From Prevotella sp. (GTDB taxonomy: Bacteria > Bacteroidota > Bacteroidia > Bacteroidales > Bacteroidaceae): a stretch of 57,440 nt of DNA. A program made the translations under genes and the position numbers. The stretch covers positions 1-57,440 of the forward strand of contig JAEEVW010000022.1 in assembly GCA_016291085.1 (NCBI GenBank), read 5' to 3'. Numbering within the stretch: the first letter of the stretch is position 1; each line of letters opens with the position of its first letter. Below are positions 16,260 through 25,141 of the stretch, one piece after another. The notes under the pieces were generated by a model. The model was not told where the DNA came from, ran no database searches, and saw nothing but the letters and a program-made list of their open reading frames with translations.

Positions 16260-18122
16260 ATGGGGGAACAATTAAAACATGAATGTGGTGTGGCGATGAT
16301 CCGCCTGTTGAAGCCGCTGGACTATTATGCCCAGAAGTACGGCACGTGGGCCTACGGATTCAACAAGCTCTACCTGATGATGGAGAAGCAGCACAACCGC
16401 GGTCAGGAGGGTGCTGGTATCGCATCCGTCAGTCTGAACAATGAGCCTGGCACGGAATATATGTTTCGCGAAAAGGCCGAGGGCAAGGATGCCATTACGG
16501 AGATTTTCAGCCGTGTCACGCAAGAGATGTCTGGAGAACTGCTGATGGGGCATCTGCGCTATTCGACGACAGGCAAAAGCGGGCTGACGTTTGTGCATCC
16601 CTTCCTGCGTCGCAACAACTGGCGCGCCAAGAATCTCTGTCTGTGCGGCAACTTCAACATGACCAACATCGACGAGGTGTTTCAGTTTCTGACGTCGCAA
16701 GGGCAGTCGCCGCGTATCTATGGCGACTCATACATCACGCTAGAACTGATGGGCCACCGTCTGGATCGTGAGGTGGAACGGCTGTTTGAGGAAGCCAAGG
16801 CGAAGGGACTTGAAGGACTCGACATCACGCGATACATCGACGATCATGTGGAGATGGCCAACGTGCTGCGGAAGACGATGGAGCACTACGACGGCGGCTA
16901 TGTGATGTGCGGACTGACGGGTAGCGGTGAAATGTTCAGCGTGCGCGATCCTTGGGGCATCCGTCCAGCGTTCTACTATCGCGACGACGAGATTATCGCC
17001 CTTGCCAGCGAACGCCCCGTGCTGCAGACTACCTTCGACCTGCCATGCGAGGATATCCACGAGCTGAAGCCTGGTGAGGCACTCATTGTACGTCGCAATG
17101 GCGAGAGCCACTTGGAGCAGATTATGCCTGCACAGAAGTTGAGTGCATGCTCGTTTGAGCGCATCTACTTCAGCCGAGGTTCCGACCGCGATATCTATCA
17201 GGAGCGCAAACGCCTTGGTGAACAGCTGACGCCCGCCATCCTGAAAGTCATTGATGGCGACGTAGAGAACACGGTCTTTTCGTATATCCCCAATACCGCC
17301 GAGGTGGCCTTCTACGGCATGACCGACGGTTTCCGTAAGCTACACGGAGAGGTGCGGACGGAAAAAGTGGTATGGAAGGACATCAAGCTGCGCACGTTTA
17401 TCTCTGCCAACACAGAGCGCAACGATCTGGCGGCTCACGTCTATGACATCAGTTATGGTTCGTTGCGCCCCTATGAAGACAATCTGGTGATTATCGACGA
17501 CTCGATTGTCCGCGGCACGACGCTGCGCGAGAGCATCTTCAAGATTCTCGACCGTCTGCATCCCAAGAAGATTGTGATGGTGTCGAGTTCGCCTCAGATC
17601 CGCTACCCCGACTATTACGGCATCGACATGCCCCGTCTGGAGGAGTTCTGCGCCTTCCGTGCCACGATGGCCCTTATCGAGGAGCGCGGCATGTGGCAGC
17701 TGGTGAGCGACACTTATCTGGCCTGCAAGAAAGCCATTGACCATTCACCATTGACCATTGACCATTCACCATTGACCATTGACCATTCCAGTGCGCAGCC
17801 AATGTTCAATGTTCAGTGTTCAATGTTCAATGAAAACTACGTTCGTGCGCTCTACGAGCCCTTTACCGTCGAGGAAATCAACGAGAAAATCGTGGAAATG
17901 TTGCGCCCAAAAGATATGCAGGCACCCATCGAACTGGTGTTCCAAAGCATTGAGGGACTGCATGAGGCTTGTCCCAACCATCCTGGCGACTGGTACTTCA
18001 CCGGCCACTATCCCACGCCTGGCGGCACACGACTCGTCAATCAGGCATTCGTGAACTATATTGACAGCAAACTTAACAACGTTGATTCTTGTCACGACTC
18101 GGTCAATCATGCAAGCATGTAG
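16260..18122 (+). CDS. Amidophosphoribosyltransferase-like protein with repeat-derived insertion
   Basis: PurF-type enzyme expected to transfer glutamine amide to PRPP in purine synthesis; 620 residues, against about 470-510 for usual PurF. The Ntn nucleophile would be C9 (KHECGVAMIRL) after an 8-residue propeptide. QHNRGQEGAGIA and GHLRYSTTGKSG are class II glutaminase motifs, but the usual HNGN oxyanion motif appears as CGNFNMTN. The PRPP loop is clear in NLVIIDDSIVRGTT. Residues about 492-525 are translated from short tandem repeats (17734-17832: IDHSPLT units, then MFNVQCSMFN) between VSDTYLACKK and YVRALYEPFT; this is not family sequence. The long C-terminal part and the altered motif mean it may be a specialised paralogue, so I leave the symbol empty. 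Neighbours are pyrG, carA and asnB. Confidence 0.85.
   Translation: MGEQLKHECGVAMIRLLKPLDYYAQKYGTWAYGFNKLYLMMEKQHNRGQEGAGIASVSLNNEPGTEYMFREKAEGKDAITEIFSRVTQEMSGELLMGHLRYSTTGKSGLTFVHPFLRRNNWRAKNLCLCGNFNMTNIDEVFQFLTSQGQSPRIYGDSYITLELMGHRLDREVERLFEEAKAKGLEGLDITRYIDDHVEMANVLRKTMEHYDGGYVMCGLTGSGEMFSVRDPWGIRPAFYYRDDEIIALASERPVLQTTFDLPCEDIHELKPGEALIVRRNGESHLEQIMPAQKLSACSFERIYFSRGSDRDIYQERKRLGEQLTPAILKVIDGDVENTVFSYIPNTAEVAFYGMTDGFRKLHGEVRTEKVVWKDIKLRTFISANTERNDLAAHVYDISYGSLRPYEDNLVIIDDSIVRGTTLRESIFKILDRLHPKKIVMVSSSPQIRYPDYYGIDMPRLEEFCAFRATMALIEERGMWQLVSDTYLACKKAIDHSPLTIDHSPLTIDHSSAQPMFNVQCSMFNENYVRALYEPFTVEEINEKIVEMLRPKDMQAPIELVFQSIEGLHEACPNHPGDWYFTGHYPTPGGTRLVNQAFVNYIDSKLNNVDSCHDSVNHASM
17734..17832 (+). 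repeat. In-frame tandem-word tract inside the purF-like gene
   Basis: Two tracts: CCATTGACCATT/CACCATTGACC units (17734-17789), then AATGTTC/AGTGTTC units (17799-17832). They keep frame and add about 33 residues. The second tract resembles the reverse complement of the first, so a hairpin is possible. Confidence 0.85.
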
Positions 18123-18155
18123 ACGCTCGCTGCTCCAAGAATTCAAAAACAATAA

Positions 18156-19247
18156 ATGATGAAAAAAGAAGCAAAATTAATACTCAGCGACGGCACGGTA
18201 TTCTGCGGTTGGTCGTTCGGATATGACGGTGATACTGCGGGCGAGGTGGTTTTTAACACCGCCATGACAGGTTATCCTGAGAGTCTGACAGACCCCAGCT
18301 ATGCAGGACAGATACTGGTGACGACATTTCCGCTGATAGGCAACTACGGTGTACCTGATACGGGCATCGGCGAGGATGGACTCCCGCTATTTATGGAGAG
18401 TGAGCGCATCCATCCGAAAGCAATCGTTGTGGCCGATTATAGCGAACAGTTTTCGCATTGGAATGCGAAGGAGTCGCTGGCTGCATGGCTGAAGCGCGAA
18501 AAGGTTCCTGGAATAACGGGGATTGATACGCGAAGACTGACGAAGGTGCTTCGCGAGCATGGCGTGATGATGGGACGCATTATGATTGAAGGGCTTGCGA
18601 CGGAACCGCAGCAAACGGAACAAGACTACGGTTCAGTAAACTGGGTGGAGAAGGTAAGTTGCAAAGATATTATCCGTTATAATGAGGGAGCTGATAAAAA
18701 GGTGGCGCTTGTGGATTGTGGCGTAAAGGCGAACATCATCCGTTGTCTGATTAGACGGGGTGTTGAGGTGATTCGTGTGCCTTGGGATTACAACTTCAAC
18801 CAGTTGGAGTTCGACGGTCTTTTCTTGGCCAATGGTCCTGGCGACCCGGAGCAATGCGGCAAGACGGTGGAACACATCCGAACGTTCCTGAATAATAAAG
18901 AGGTGAAGCCGTGCATGGGCATCTGTCTCGGCAACCAACTGCTGGCTCGTGCGGCAGGAGCGAAGACATACAAACTGAAATACGGTCATCGCTCGCACAA
19001 CCAACCGGTGCGTGAGGTGAACACAAACCATTGCTACATCACGAGCCAGAATCACGGCTATGCTGTGGATGACTCAACGCTGCCTTTGGATTGGGAACCA
19101 CTCTTCGTGAACATGAACGACGGCTCGAACGAGGGTATCCGCCACAAGTCGAATCCCTGGATGTCGTCACAGTTCCATCCAGAGGCATGTAGCGGTCCAA
19201 CGGATACGGAATGGATGTTTGATGAATTTGTAAAAATGTTAGGATGA
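18156..19247 (+). CDS. carA: Carbamoyl-phosphate synthase small subunit
   Basis: Glutaminase subunit supplying ammonia for carbamoyl phosphate. 363 residues, full length. N-terminal CPSase small-chain domain ([54 protein letters not shown]). Class I glutaminase with nucleophile C in [15 protein letters not shown], then [21 protein letters not shown] and the catalytic FHPEA. The start codon is doubled (ATGATG); either ATG may be used. Its stop overlaps the carB start (ATGA), implying translational coupling with the synthase subunit, which here is only half length. Confidence 0.96.
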   Translation: MMKKEAKLILSDGTVFCGWSFGYDGDTAGEVVFNTAMTGYPESLTDPSYAGQILVTTFPLIGNYGVPDTGIGEDGLPLFMESERIHPKAIVVADYSEQFSHWNAKESLAAWLKREKVPGITGIDTRRLTKVLREHGVMMGRIMIEGLATEPQQTEQDYGSVNWVEKVSCKDIIRYNEGADKKVALVDCGVKANIIRCLIRRGVEVIRVPWDYNFNQLEFDGLFLANGPGDPEQCGKTVEHIRTFLNNKEVKPCMGICLGNQLLARAAGAKTYKLKYGHRSHNQPVREVNTNHCYITSQNHGYAVDDSTLPLDWEPLFVNMNDGSNEGIRHKSNPWMSSQFHPEACSGPTDTEWMFDEFVKMLG

Positions 19248-20944
19248 TGGATAGGAAAGAGATCAAAAAGGTCTTGCTTCTGGGTTCAGGAGCATTGAAG
19301 ATAGGTCAGGCGGGTGAGTTTGACTACTCGGGTGCACAGGCACTGAAAGCACTGAAGGAAGAGGGCATTCACTCGGTGCTTATCAATCCCAACATCGCGA
19401 CGGTACAGACATCAAAGGATGTGGCGGATACGGTCTATTTCCAACCCGTTACACCAGAGTTTGTGGAGCGTGTCATCGAAAAGGAGCGTCCTGACGGTAT
19501 TCTCTTGTCGTTCGGTGGACAGACGGCCTTGAACTGTGGCGTGGTACTCTACGAAAAGGGTATCTTGGAGAAATACGGCGTCGAGGTGCTGGGTACGCCC
19601 GTGCAGGCCATTATCGACACGGAAGACCGCGACCTGTTTGTGAAGCGACTCGACGAGATTGGCGTGAAGACTATCAAGAGCGAGGCGTGCTTGACGGTCG
19701 AAGAAGTGCAAAAGGCGGCACACGAGCTGGGCTTTCCCGTTATATTACGTGCCGCCTACGCCCTTGGCGGACTCGGCAGCGGTTTCTGCGACAACGATGA
19801 GCAGTTGCTGGCACAGGCCGAAGAAGCGTTCTCGTTCTCGCCGCAGGTGCTGGTGGAGAAATCGCTGAAGGGTTGGAAGGAGATAGAGTACGAGGTGGTG
19901 CGCGACCGCTTCGACAACTGCATCACGGTGTGCAACATGGAGAACTTCGACCCGCTGGGCATCCATACGGGTGAAAGTATCGTCGTGGCACCGAGTCAGA
20001 CGCTCTCGAATAGCGAGTATCACAAGCTCCGTGCACTGGCCATCAAGATTATCCGGCATATCGGCATCGTGGGCGAGTGTAACGTGCAATATGCGCTCGA
20101 CCCCAATAGCGAGGACTATCGCGTCATCGAGGTCAACGCCCGTCTGTCGCGCTCGTCGGCATTGGCATCGAAGGCGACTGGCTATCCATTGGCTTTTGTT
20201 GCCGCAAAGCTTGGTCTCGGCTACGGACTCTTCGACCTGAAGAACAGCGTCACCAAGACGACATCGGCCTTCTTCGAGCCTGCCCTCGACTATGTAGTAG
20301 TCAAGATTCCGCGCTGGGATCTGACGAAGTTCCACGGCGTGAAGCGTGAACTTGGCTCGTCGATGAAGAGCGTGGGCGAGGTGATGGCCATCGGACGAAC
20401 CTTCGAGGAGGCACTACAAAAGGGATTGCGTATGATTGGACAGGGCATGCATGGGTTTGTGGAGAATCATGAAATCAAGATTCCTGATATCGAAAAGTCT
20501 CTGCATGAGCCGACGGATATGCGTATCTTCGTCGTATCGAAAGCATTGAAGATTGGCTATACCGTTGAGCAGATTCATCAGTTGACGATGATTGACCGCT
20601 GGTTCTTGCAGAAGTTGAAGCACATCGTTGACATTGACCAGCAGCTGAAGGAGAACGCTCTGCTTTCCGAGGTGTCGGAGTATATGGAACCCAGCGAATT
20701 CATGGAGTATCTGAGGTCGCCGGAAATCTTCCCGCTGTTGCGAGCCGCCAAGATTTACGGTTTCTCCGACTTCCAGATAGGCCGTGCCATAGGCTTGGAG
20801 AATCGCATGAAGATGGAACTGGCCGGCCTTACTGTACGCAAGTGGCGCAAGACTCTCGGCATTGTCCCCACTGTCAACCAAATAGACACCCTCGCGGCAG
20901 AATATCCTGCCCAAACGAATTATCTTTACCTCTCGTATTTATAA
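19244..20944 (+). pseudogene. carB: Carbamoyl-phosphate synthase large subunit, N-terminal half only
   Basis: The large subunit normally has about 1070 residues in two homologous halves, each with an ATP-grasp domain, plus a C-terminal allosteric domain. Here the protein has 566 residues and ends [12 protein letters not shown]. The first half is intact: pre-ATP-grasp [17 protein letters not shown], then [58 protein letters not shown], and the oligomerisation domain. The family would continue into the second GSGAYRIGSSVEFDW half, which is absent before asnB starts 32 bases later. A tandem-word tract (20945-20968) begins right at the stop. Either a deletion removed the second half, or it is encoded elsewhere, or a half-size enzyme works as a dimer. 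No other carB is in the window. Confidence 0.85.
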
Positions 20945-20968
20945 TTATCCATTGTCAATTATCAATTA
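20945..20968. repeat. Tandem-word tract at the carB truncation point
   Basis: TTATCCATTGTCAATTATCAATT, the same words (ATTGTCAATTATCA) as the tract at 43999-44028. It starts directly after the premature carB stop and runs up to asnB. Confidence 0.75.
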
Positions 20969-20975
20969 GAATATT

Positions 20976-22691
20976 ATGTGTGGAATCGTAGCAATATTGA
21001 ACGTTAAAGAGCAGACACAGGCTCTTCGTCAGAAAGCATTGAAAATGAGTCAGAAAATCCGTCATCGCGGACCTGACTGGAGTGGAATTTATTGTGGCGG
21101 CAGCGCCATCCTTGCCCACGAACGACTGAGTATCGTTGACCCAGAGAGTGGCGGACAACCGCTTTATTCACCAGATTGTAAGCAGGTGTTGGCTGTGAAC
21201 GGCGAGATCTATAACCATCAGGAGATTCGTCGTCGTTATGCAGGACGCTATGAGTTTCAGACGGGCAGCGACTGTGAGGTGGTCCTGGCACTCTACAGAA
21301 GCCTCACCCCCAACCCCTCTCCAAAGGGCGAGGGGAGTAGTTACACTCATGAGCAGATTTGCAACATGTTGGAAAAGTTGAACGGCATCTTTGCCTTCGC
21401 CCTCTACGACGAGGAACGTGATGAGTTCCTGATAGCTCGCGATCCCATTGGCGTGATACCTCTTTATATAGGCTATGATAGCGACGGCACCGTGTATGTC
21501 GCCTCAGAGCTGAAAGCCCTCGAAGGACAATGTGAGCACTATGAACCCTTCCTGCCTGGACACTATTATTGGAGCAAGGAGCCAGGCATTAAACGCTATT
21601 ATCAGCGCGACTGGTTTGACTATGAAACCGTGAAAGACAATTCGGCTTCAGTCTCCGCCATCCACGATGCGCTGACCGCTGCCGTCAAGCGTCAGCTGAT
21701 GTCTGATGTGCCCTACGGCGTATTGCTCTCGGGCGGTCTCGATTCATCTGTCATCTCTGCCATTGCTGAGAAGTTCTCAGAGCACCGCATCGAGGACGAT
21801 TCGAAGACCAAGGCTTATTGGCCCCGTCTGCACTCCTTTGCCGTCGGTCTGAAGGGTGCTCCCGATTTGGCTAAGGCCAAGATGGTGGCAGACCATATCG
21901 GTACTGTTCACCATGAGATTAACTACACTATCCAAGAAGGTTTGGATGCCATCCGCGACGTCATCTACTTCATTGAAACCTACGATGTCACTACTGTCCG
22001 TGCCTCTACGCCAATGTACTTGTTGGCGCGAGTCATTAAGTCGATGGGCATCAAGATGGTGCTCAGCGGTGAGGGTGCCGACGAGATTTTTGGAGGTTAC
22101 CTCTATTTCCACAAAGCCCCTTCTGCTCAGGCCTTCCACGAAGAAACCGTCCGCAAATTAGGCAAACTCTATCTCTACGACTGTCTGCGCGCCAATAAAA
22201 GCCTGTCGGCTTGGGGTGTAGAGGGCCGTGTGCCTTTCCTCGACAAGGACTTTTTGGATGTCGCCATGCGTACTAATCCCGAGACCAAGATGTGTCCAGG
22301 CACAACGATGGAGAAGAAGATTGTCCGCGAGGCCTTTGCCGACATGCTGCCCGCCGAAGTCGCCTGGCGACAGAAAGAGCAGTTCAGCGATGGCGTAGGC
22401 TACTCATGGATTGACACGCTGAAACAAATCACCTCAGAGGCTGTGTCTGATGAACAGATGGCCCACGCTGCCGAACGTTTCCCCATCAACCCGCCAAAGA
22501 ACAAAGAGGAATACTACTACCGCAGCATCTTCGCCGAGCATTTCCCCAGCGACTCTGCTGCTCGTAGTGTCCCCTCCGAAGCCTCCGTGGCCTGTAGTAC
22601 CGCCATCGCACTCGAATGGGATGCCGCCTTCAAAGGCATGAACGACCCCAGCGGCCGTGCCGTCAAAGGCGTGCACGAAAGTTCCTATTGA
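20976..22691 (+). CDS. asnB: Asparagine synthetase B with repeat-derived insertion
   Basis: Glutamine-hydrolysing asparagine synthetase, 571 residues against about 555 usually. Nucleophile C2 (MCGIVAIL) follows removal of Met; RHRGPDWSG, HERLSIVD and VNGEIYNH complete the class II glutaminase. The synthetase ATP-pyrophosphatase motif is VLLSGGLDSSV (near 250), and SGEGADEIFGGY is the aspartate/AMP-binding loop. Residues about 109-122 ([14 protein letters not shown]) are translated from a GC-rich palindromic repeat (21301-21340) sitting in a surface loop between VVLALYR and EQICNMLEKLNGIFAFALYD. Last gene of the amt-pyrG-purF-car series; a hairpin follows at 22826. Confidence 0.96.
   Translation: MCGIVAILNVKEQTQALRQKALKMSQKIRHRGPDWSGIYCGGSAILAHERLSIVDPESGGQPLYSPDCKQVLAVNGEIYNHQEIRRRYAGRYEFQTGSDCEVVLALYRSLTPNPSPKGEGSSYTHEQICNMLEKLNGIFAFALYDEERDEFLIARDPIGVIPLYIGYDSDGTVYVASELKALEGQCEHYEPFLPGHYYWSKEPGIKRYYQRDWFDYETVKDNSASVSAIHDALTAAVKRQLMSDVPYGVLLSGGLDSSVISAIAEKFSEHRIEDDSKTKAYWPRLHSFAVGLKGAPDLAKAKMVADHIGTVHHEINYTIQEGLDAIRDVIYFIETYDVTTVRASTPMYLLARVIKSMGIKMVLSGEGADEIFGGYLYFHKAPSAQAFHEETVRKLGKLYLYDCLRANKSLSAWGVEGRVPFLDKDFLDVAMRTNPETKMCPGTTMEKKIVREAFADMLPAEVAWRQKEQFSDGVGYSWIDTLKQITSEAVSDEQMAHAAERFPINPPKNKEEYYYRSIFAEHFPSDSAARSVPSEASVACSTAIALEWDAAFKGMNDPSGRAVKGVHESSY
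21301..21340 (+). repeat. GC-rich palindromic repeat inside asnB
   Basis: 38 of 40 bases match the copy at 36936-36975 in the ABC transporter gene. Encodes LTPNPSPKGEG in frame. Confidence 0.9.
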
Positions 22692-22825
22692 TGTCATAGA
22701 TATCATTTTTGCTTAATCATTATAAAAAGTATGATAATCATTCCTTTCTACTAATACAATATGAGCCCCACTGCGCCAAAATAACTTGGAATAACAAAGA
22801 GCAATTAGGAGTTGTTAACACAGAA

Positions 22826-22848
22826 AAAGCCCTCAAAACGAGAGCTTT
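22826..22848. terminator. Hairpin between convergent asnB and mnmE
   Basis: Stem AAAGC-CTC/GAG-GCTTT with one mismatch and a 5-base loop, in the 199-base gap between the two stop codons. No strong T-run follows, so a bidirectional terminator is plausible but not certain. Nothing else is seen in the gap. Confidence 0.45.
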
Positions 22849-22890
22849 AGTGATAGTTTATCTAAATTGTTCTAAGTTACTGATAATCAG

Positions 22891-24258
22891 TTATTTGCCC
22901 ACGCAGAAATTTTTAAAGATATTTCCTAATACTTCGTTAGGGGTTATCTGACCGCCGGTGATTTCGGCGAGGGTATCGATGGTGAGGCGGAGGTCTTCTG
23001 AAAGAAGGTCTCCGCTGATTTGTTTGTCAAGGCCGTCGAGGATGCGCTGCAAGTGACTGCGTGCGCGTGTGAGGGCTTCGTAGTGACGGGCGTTGGTGAC
23101 GATGATGTCAGCGGAACTGAGGAAGGAGAGGTCTGCAGAATCGTAGATGGCCTGCTCTAAGTCAGCAAGGTGGGTGCCATGCTTGGCTGAAATCTCGATG
23201 AAAGGAATTTTAACTATTGTAAACGGGGCGTTTTCTGTTTTGTCTATTTTGTTTCTTACAATGATAAGTTTTTTATTATCAGTAAGTTCTTTTATTTTAT
23301 TGAATTCTTCTTGCGAGGGTTCCTCGTCGACTATCCATAAGACGATGGTGGCTTTGTCGATAGCTGCAAAAGTGCGCTCGATGCCTATCTGCTCGACATG
23401 ATCGGAAGTCTGTCGGATGCCTGCGGTGTCGATAAAACGGAAGGTGACGCCTTGCAGATCGATGGTGTCCTCGATGGTGTCGCGCGTGGTTCCGTGAACG
23501 TTGGAGACAATGGCGCGATCATCCTTTAACAGTCGGTTCAGTAGGGTTGATTTTCCCACGTTGGTCTTGCCGACAATGGCCACAGGGATACCTTGTTTGA
23601 TGGCTTGCCCAGCCTCGAAGGAATGGGCGAGAGTAGTGATTTGTTTGTCAATAGTTTTTGTCAGTTCCTGCAGCTCTGTGCGATTGGCAAATTCAAGGTC
23701 TTCGTGGTCGGAGAAATCGAGTTCAAGTTCGAGGAGTGACGTGAGCTTGAGCAACTGTTCGCGCAGTTGAGCGAGGCGGGACGAGAAATGACCACGCAGT
23801 TGGCTCATCGCTATCTGGTGGGTGGCTTGGTTGTTGGATGCGATGAGGTCGGCGACGGCTTCGGCCTGCGAGAGGTCCATCTTGCCGTTGAGGTAGGCGC
23901 GCATGGTGTATTCGCCGGGTTCAGCCATGCGGCAGCCATTCTCGACCAGCAATTCCAGCACCTTGTTCAAAATATAGCGAGAACCGTGGCACGAGATTTC
24001 TGCGCTGTCTTCACCGGTGTAACTGTGGGGAGCGCGGAAGACGGAAACGAGGGCTTCGTCGATGACTTCGTGACCCGCTGGAAAACCAGCGGACACAGTG
24101 GACACGATGTGTCCGTAGTGGATGGTGTTGGGCAGGGCGGTCGTTAGGTCCTTGGTGAATATACTGGAAAGAATCTCAAGCGCCTGAGGGCCTGAGATTC
24201 TTATAATGCCTAACGCTCCGCCGGGAGCAGTTGCTAATGCACAAATTGTTCCGTTCAT
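22891..24258 (-). CDS. mnmE: tRNA uridine-34 modification GTPase
   Basis: With MnmG, adds the carboxymethylaminomethyl group at U34 of certain tRNAs. 455 residues, full length. N-terminal folate-binding domain starts MNGTICALATAPGGALGIIRISG; G domain (near 222-380) has GKTNVGKSTLLN, DTAGIR and RNKIDK; the essential C-terminal cysteine motif is present as CVGK (family CIGK). It starts directly after the stop codon of the nucleoside phosphorylase gene with no gap, so the two are co-transcribed. Confidence 0.97.
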   Translation of the reverse strand: MNGTICALATAPGGALGIIRISGPQALEILSSIFTKDLTTALPNTIHYGHIVSTVSAGFPAGHEVIDEALVSVFRAPHSYTGEDSAEISCHGSRYILNKVLELLVENGCRMAEPGEYTMRAYLNGKMDLSQAEAVADLIASNNQATHQIAMSQLRGHFSSRLAQLREQLLKLTSLLELELDFSDHEDLEFANRTELQELTKTIDKQITTLAHSFEAGQAIKQGIPVAIVGKTNVGKSTLLNRLLKDDRAIVSNVHGTTRDTIEDTIDLQGVTFRFIDTAGIRQTSDHVEQIGIERTFAAIDKATIVLWIVDEEPSQEEFNKIKELTDNKKLIIVRNKIDKTENAPFTIVKIPFIEISAKHGTHLADLEQAIYDSADLSFLSSADIIVTNARHYEALTRARSHLQRILDGLDKQISGDLLSEDLRLTIDTLAEITGGQITPNEVLGNIFKNFCVGK

Positions 24259-25134
24259 TTAGATGCGGTCGAGCACTTTTTGGATGATGGTGTCGATAGA
24301 GTTCTTGTAGTCGGTGTTCATCTTCTGGGCATAGCGGTTGGCGATGACCATGCAGCAGGTCATGGCGCGGTGACCCAGCAGAGATGCAAGACCAGCCAAA
24401 GCCGAAGACTCCATTTCGAAGTTACAGATCTTCATGCCCTCATACTCGAACGACTCGATCTTCTTGTTCTGTTCAGGATCGGCAATGTCGGCACGCAGCT
24501 GACGGCCCTGAGGACCATAGAAGCCGCCACAGGCAACGGTGTAACCCTTGACCATGTCGTCGGCAGCTATCTGATTGATTAGATCGGCATCGGCAACGGC
24601 CACATAGGGCGCACCCTTGATGGGGTCCCACTGCATGTGCTCCCTGAAGGCTTTCTCCATGGGAATGTCGCAGACCACATTGCGGCCGGCATAGTAGTTG
24701 AGCAGTCCGTCGAAACCGATGCTCTTGACGGAGGCAATGAACGAACCTGTGGGTGTGAAGGGCTGCAAGCCTCCGCAGGTGCCGATGCGTACCATCGTCA
24801 GCGTGCGGTGTTCCTCTTTCTCTTCGCGGGTGTTGTAGTCAATATTGGCCAGTGTGTCGAGTTCGTTGACCACGATGTCGATGTTGTCGCAGCCAATGCC
24901 GTGCGACTGGCAGGTGATGCGCTTGCCCTTGTACATGCCGGTAATGGTGTGGAACTCGCGGCTCGACACTTCGTGCTCGATGCTGTCGAAGTGGGCGGCA
25001 ACGGTGTTGACACGGGCGGGATCGCCGACGAGAATAACCTTGTCAGCCAGGAATTCAGGCTTCAGGTGGAGGTGGAAACATGAGCCGTCACCATTGATGA
25101 TGAGTTCGGACTCGGGGAATGTTCTTTTTGCCAT
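24259..25134 (-). CDS. Nucleoside phosphorylase (uridine phosphorylase-like)
   Basis: Phosphorolysis of a nucleoside to base and sugar-1-phosphate; salvage, cytoplasm. 291 residues. The PNP/UDP phosphorylase signatures are VILVGDPARV (phosphate loop), SHGIGCDNIDIVVNEL, MVRIGTCGGLQ, and the ribose-binding CNFEMESSALAGLASLLGH. The overall pattern resembles the uridine phosphorylase branch, but base specificity cannot be read safely. It sits between a PD40-type exported protein (7-base gap) and mnmE (no gap), so it is in the middle of a three-gene operon. Confidence 0.88.
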   Translation of the reverse strand: MAKRTFPESELIINGDGSCFHLHLKPEFLADKVILVGDPARVNTVAAHFDSIEHEVSSREFHTITGMYKGKRITCQSHGIGCDNIDIVVNELDTLANIDYNTREEKEEHRTLTMVRIGTCGGLQPFTPTGSFIASVKSIGFDGLLNYYAGRNVVCDIPMEKAFREHMQWDPIKGAPYVAVADADLINQIAADDMVKGYTVACGGFYGPQGRQLRADIADPEQNKKIESFEYEGMKICNFEMESSALAGLASLLGHRAMTCCMVIANRYAQKMNTDYKNSIDTIIQKVLDRI

Positions 25135-25141
25135 AGTATTA

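Noticed and set aside
17734..17832. CRISPR-like array
   Set aside because: Units are 7-12 bases with no spacers of constant length and no cas genes; it is a coding tandem-word tract.
22709..22951. Small plus-strand gene between asnB and mnmE
   Set aside because: Low-complexity product with no recognisable signal, overlapping the mnmE 3' end; the region holds a hairpin typical of a convergent junction.
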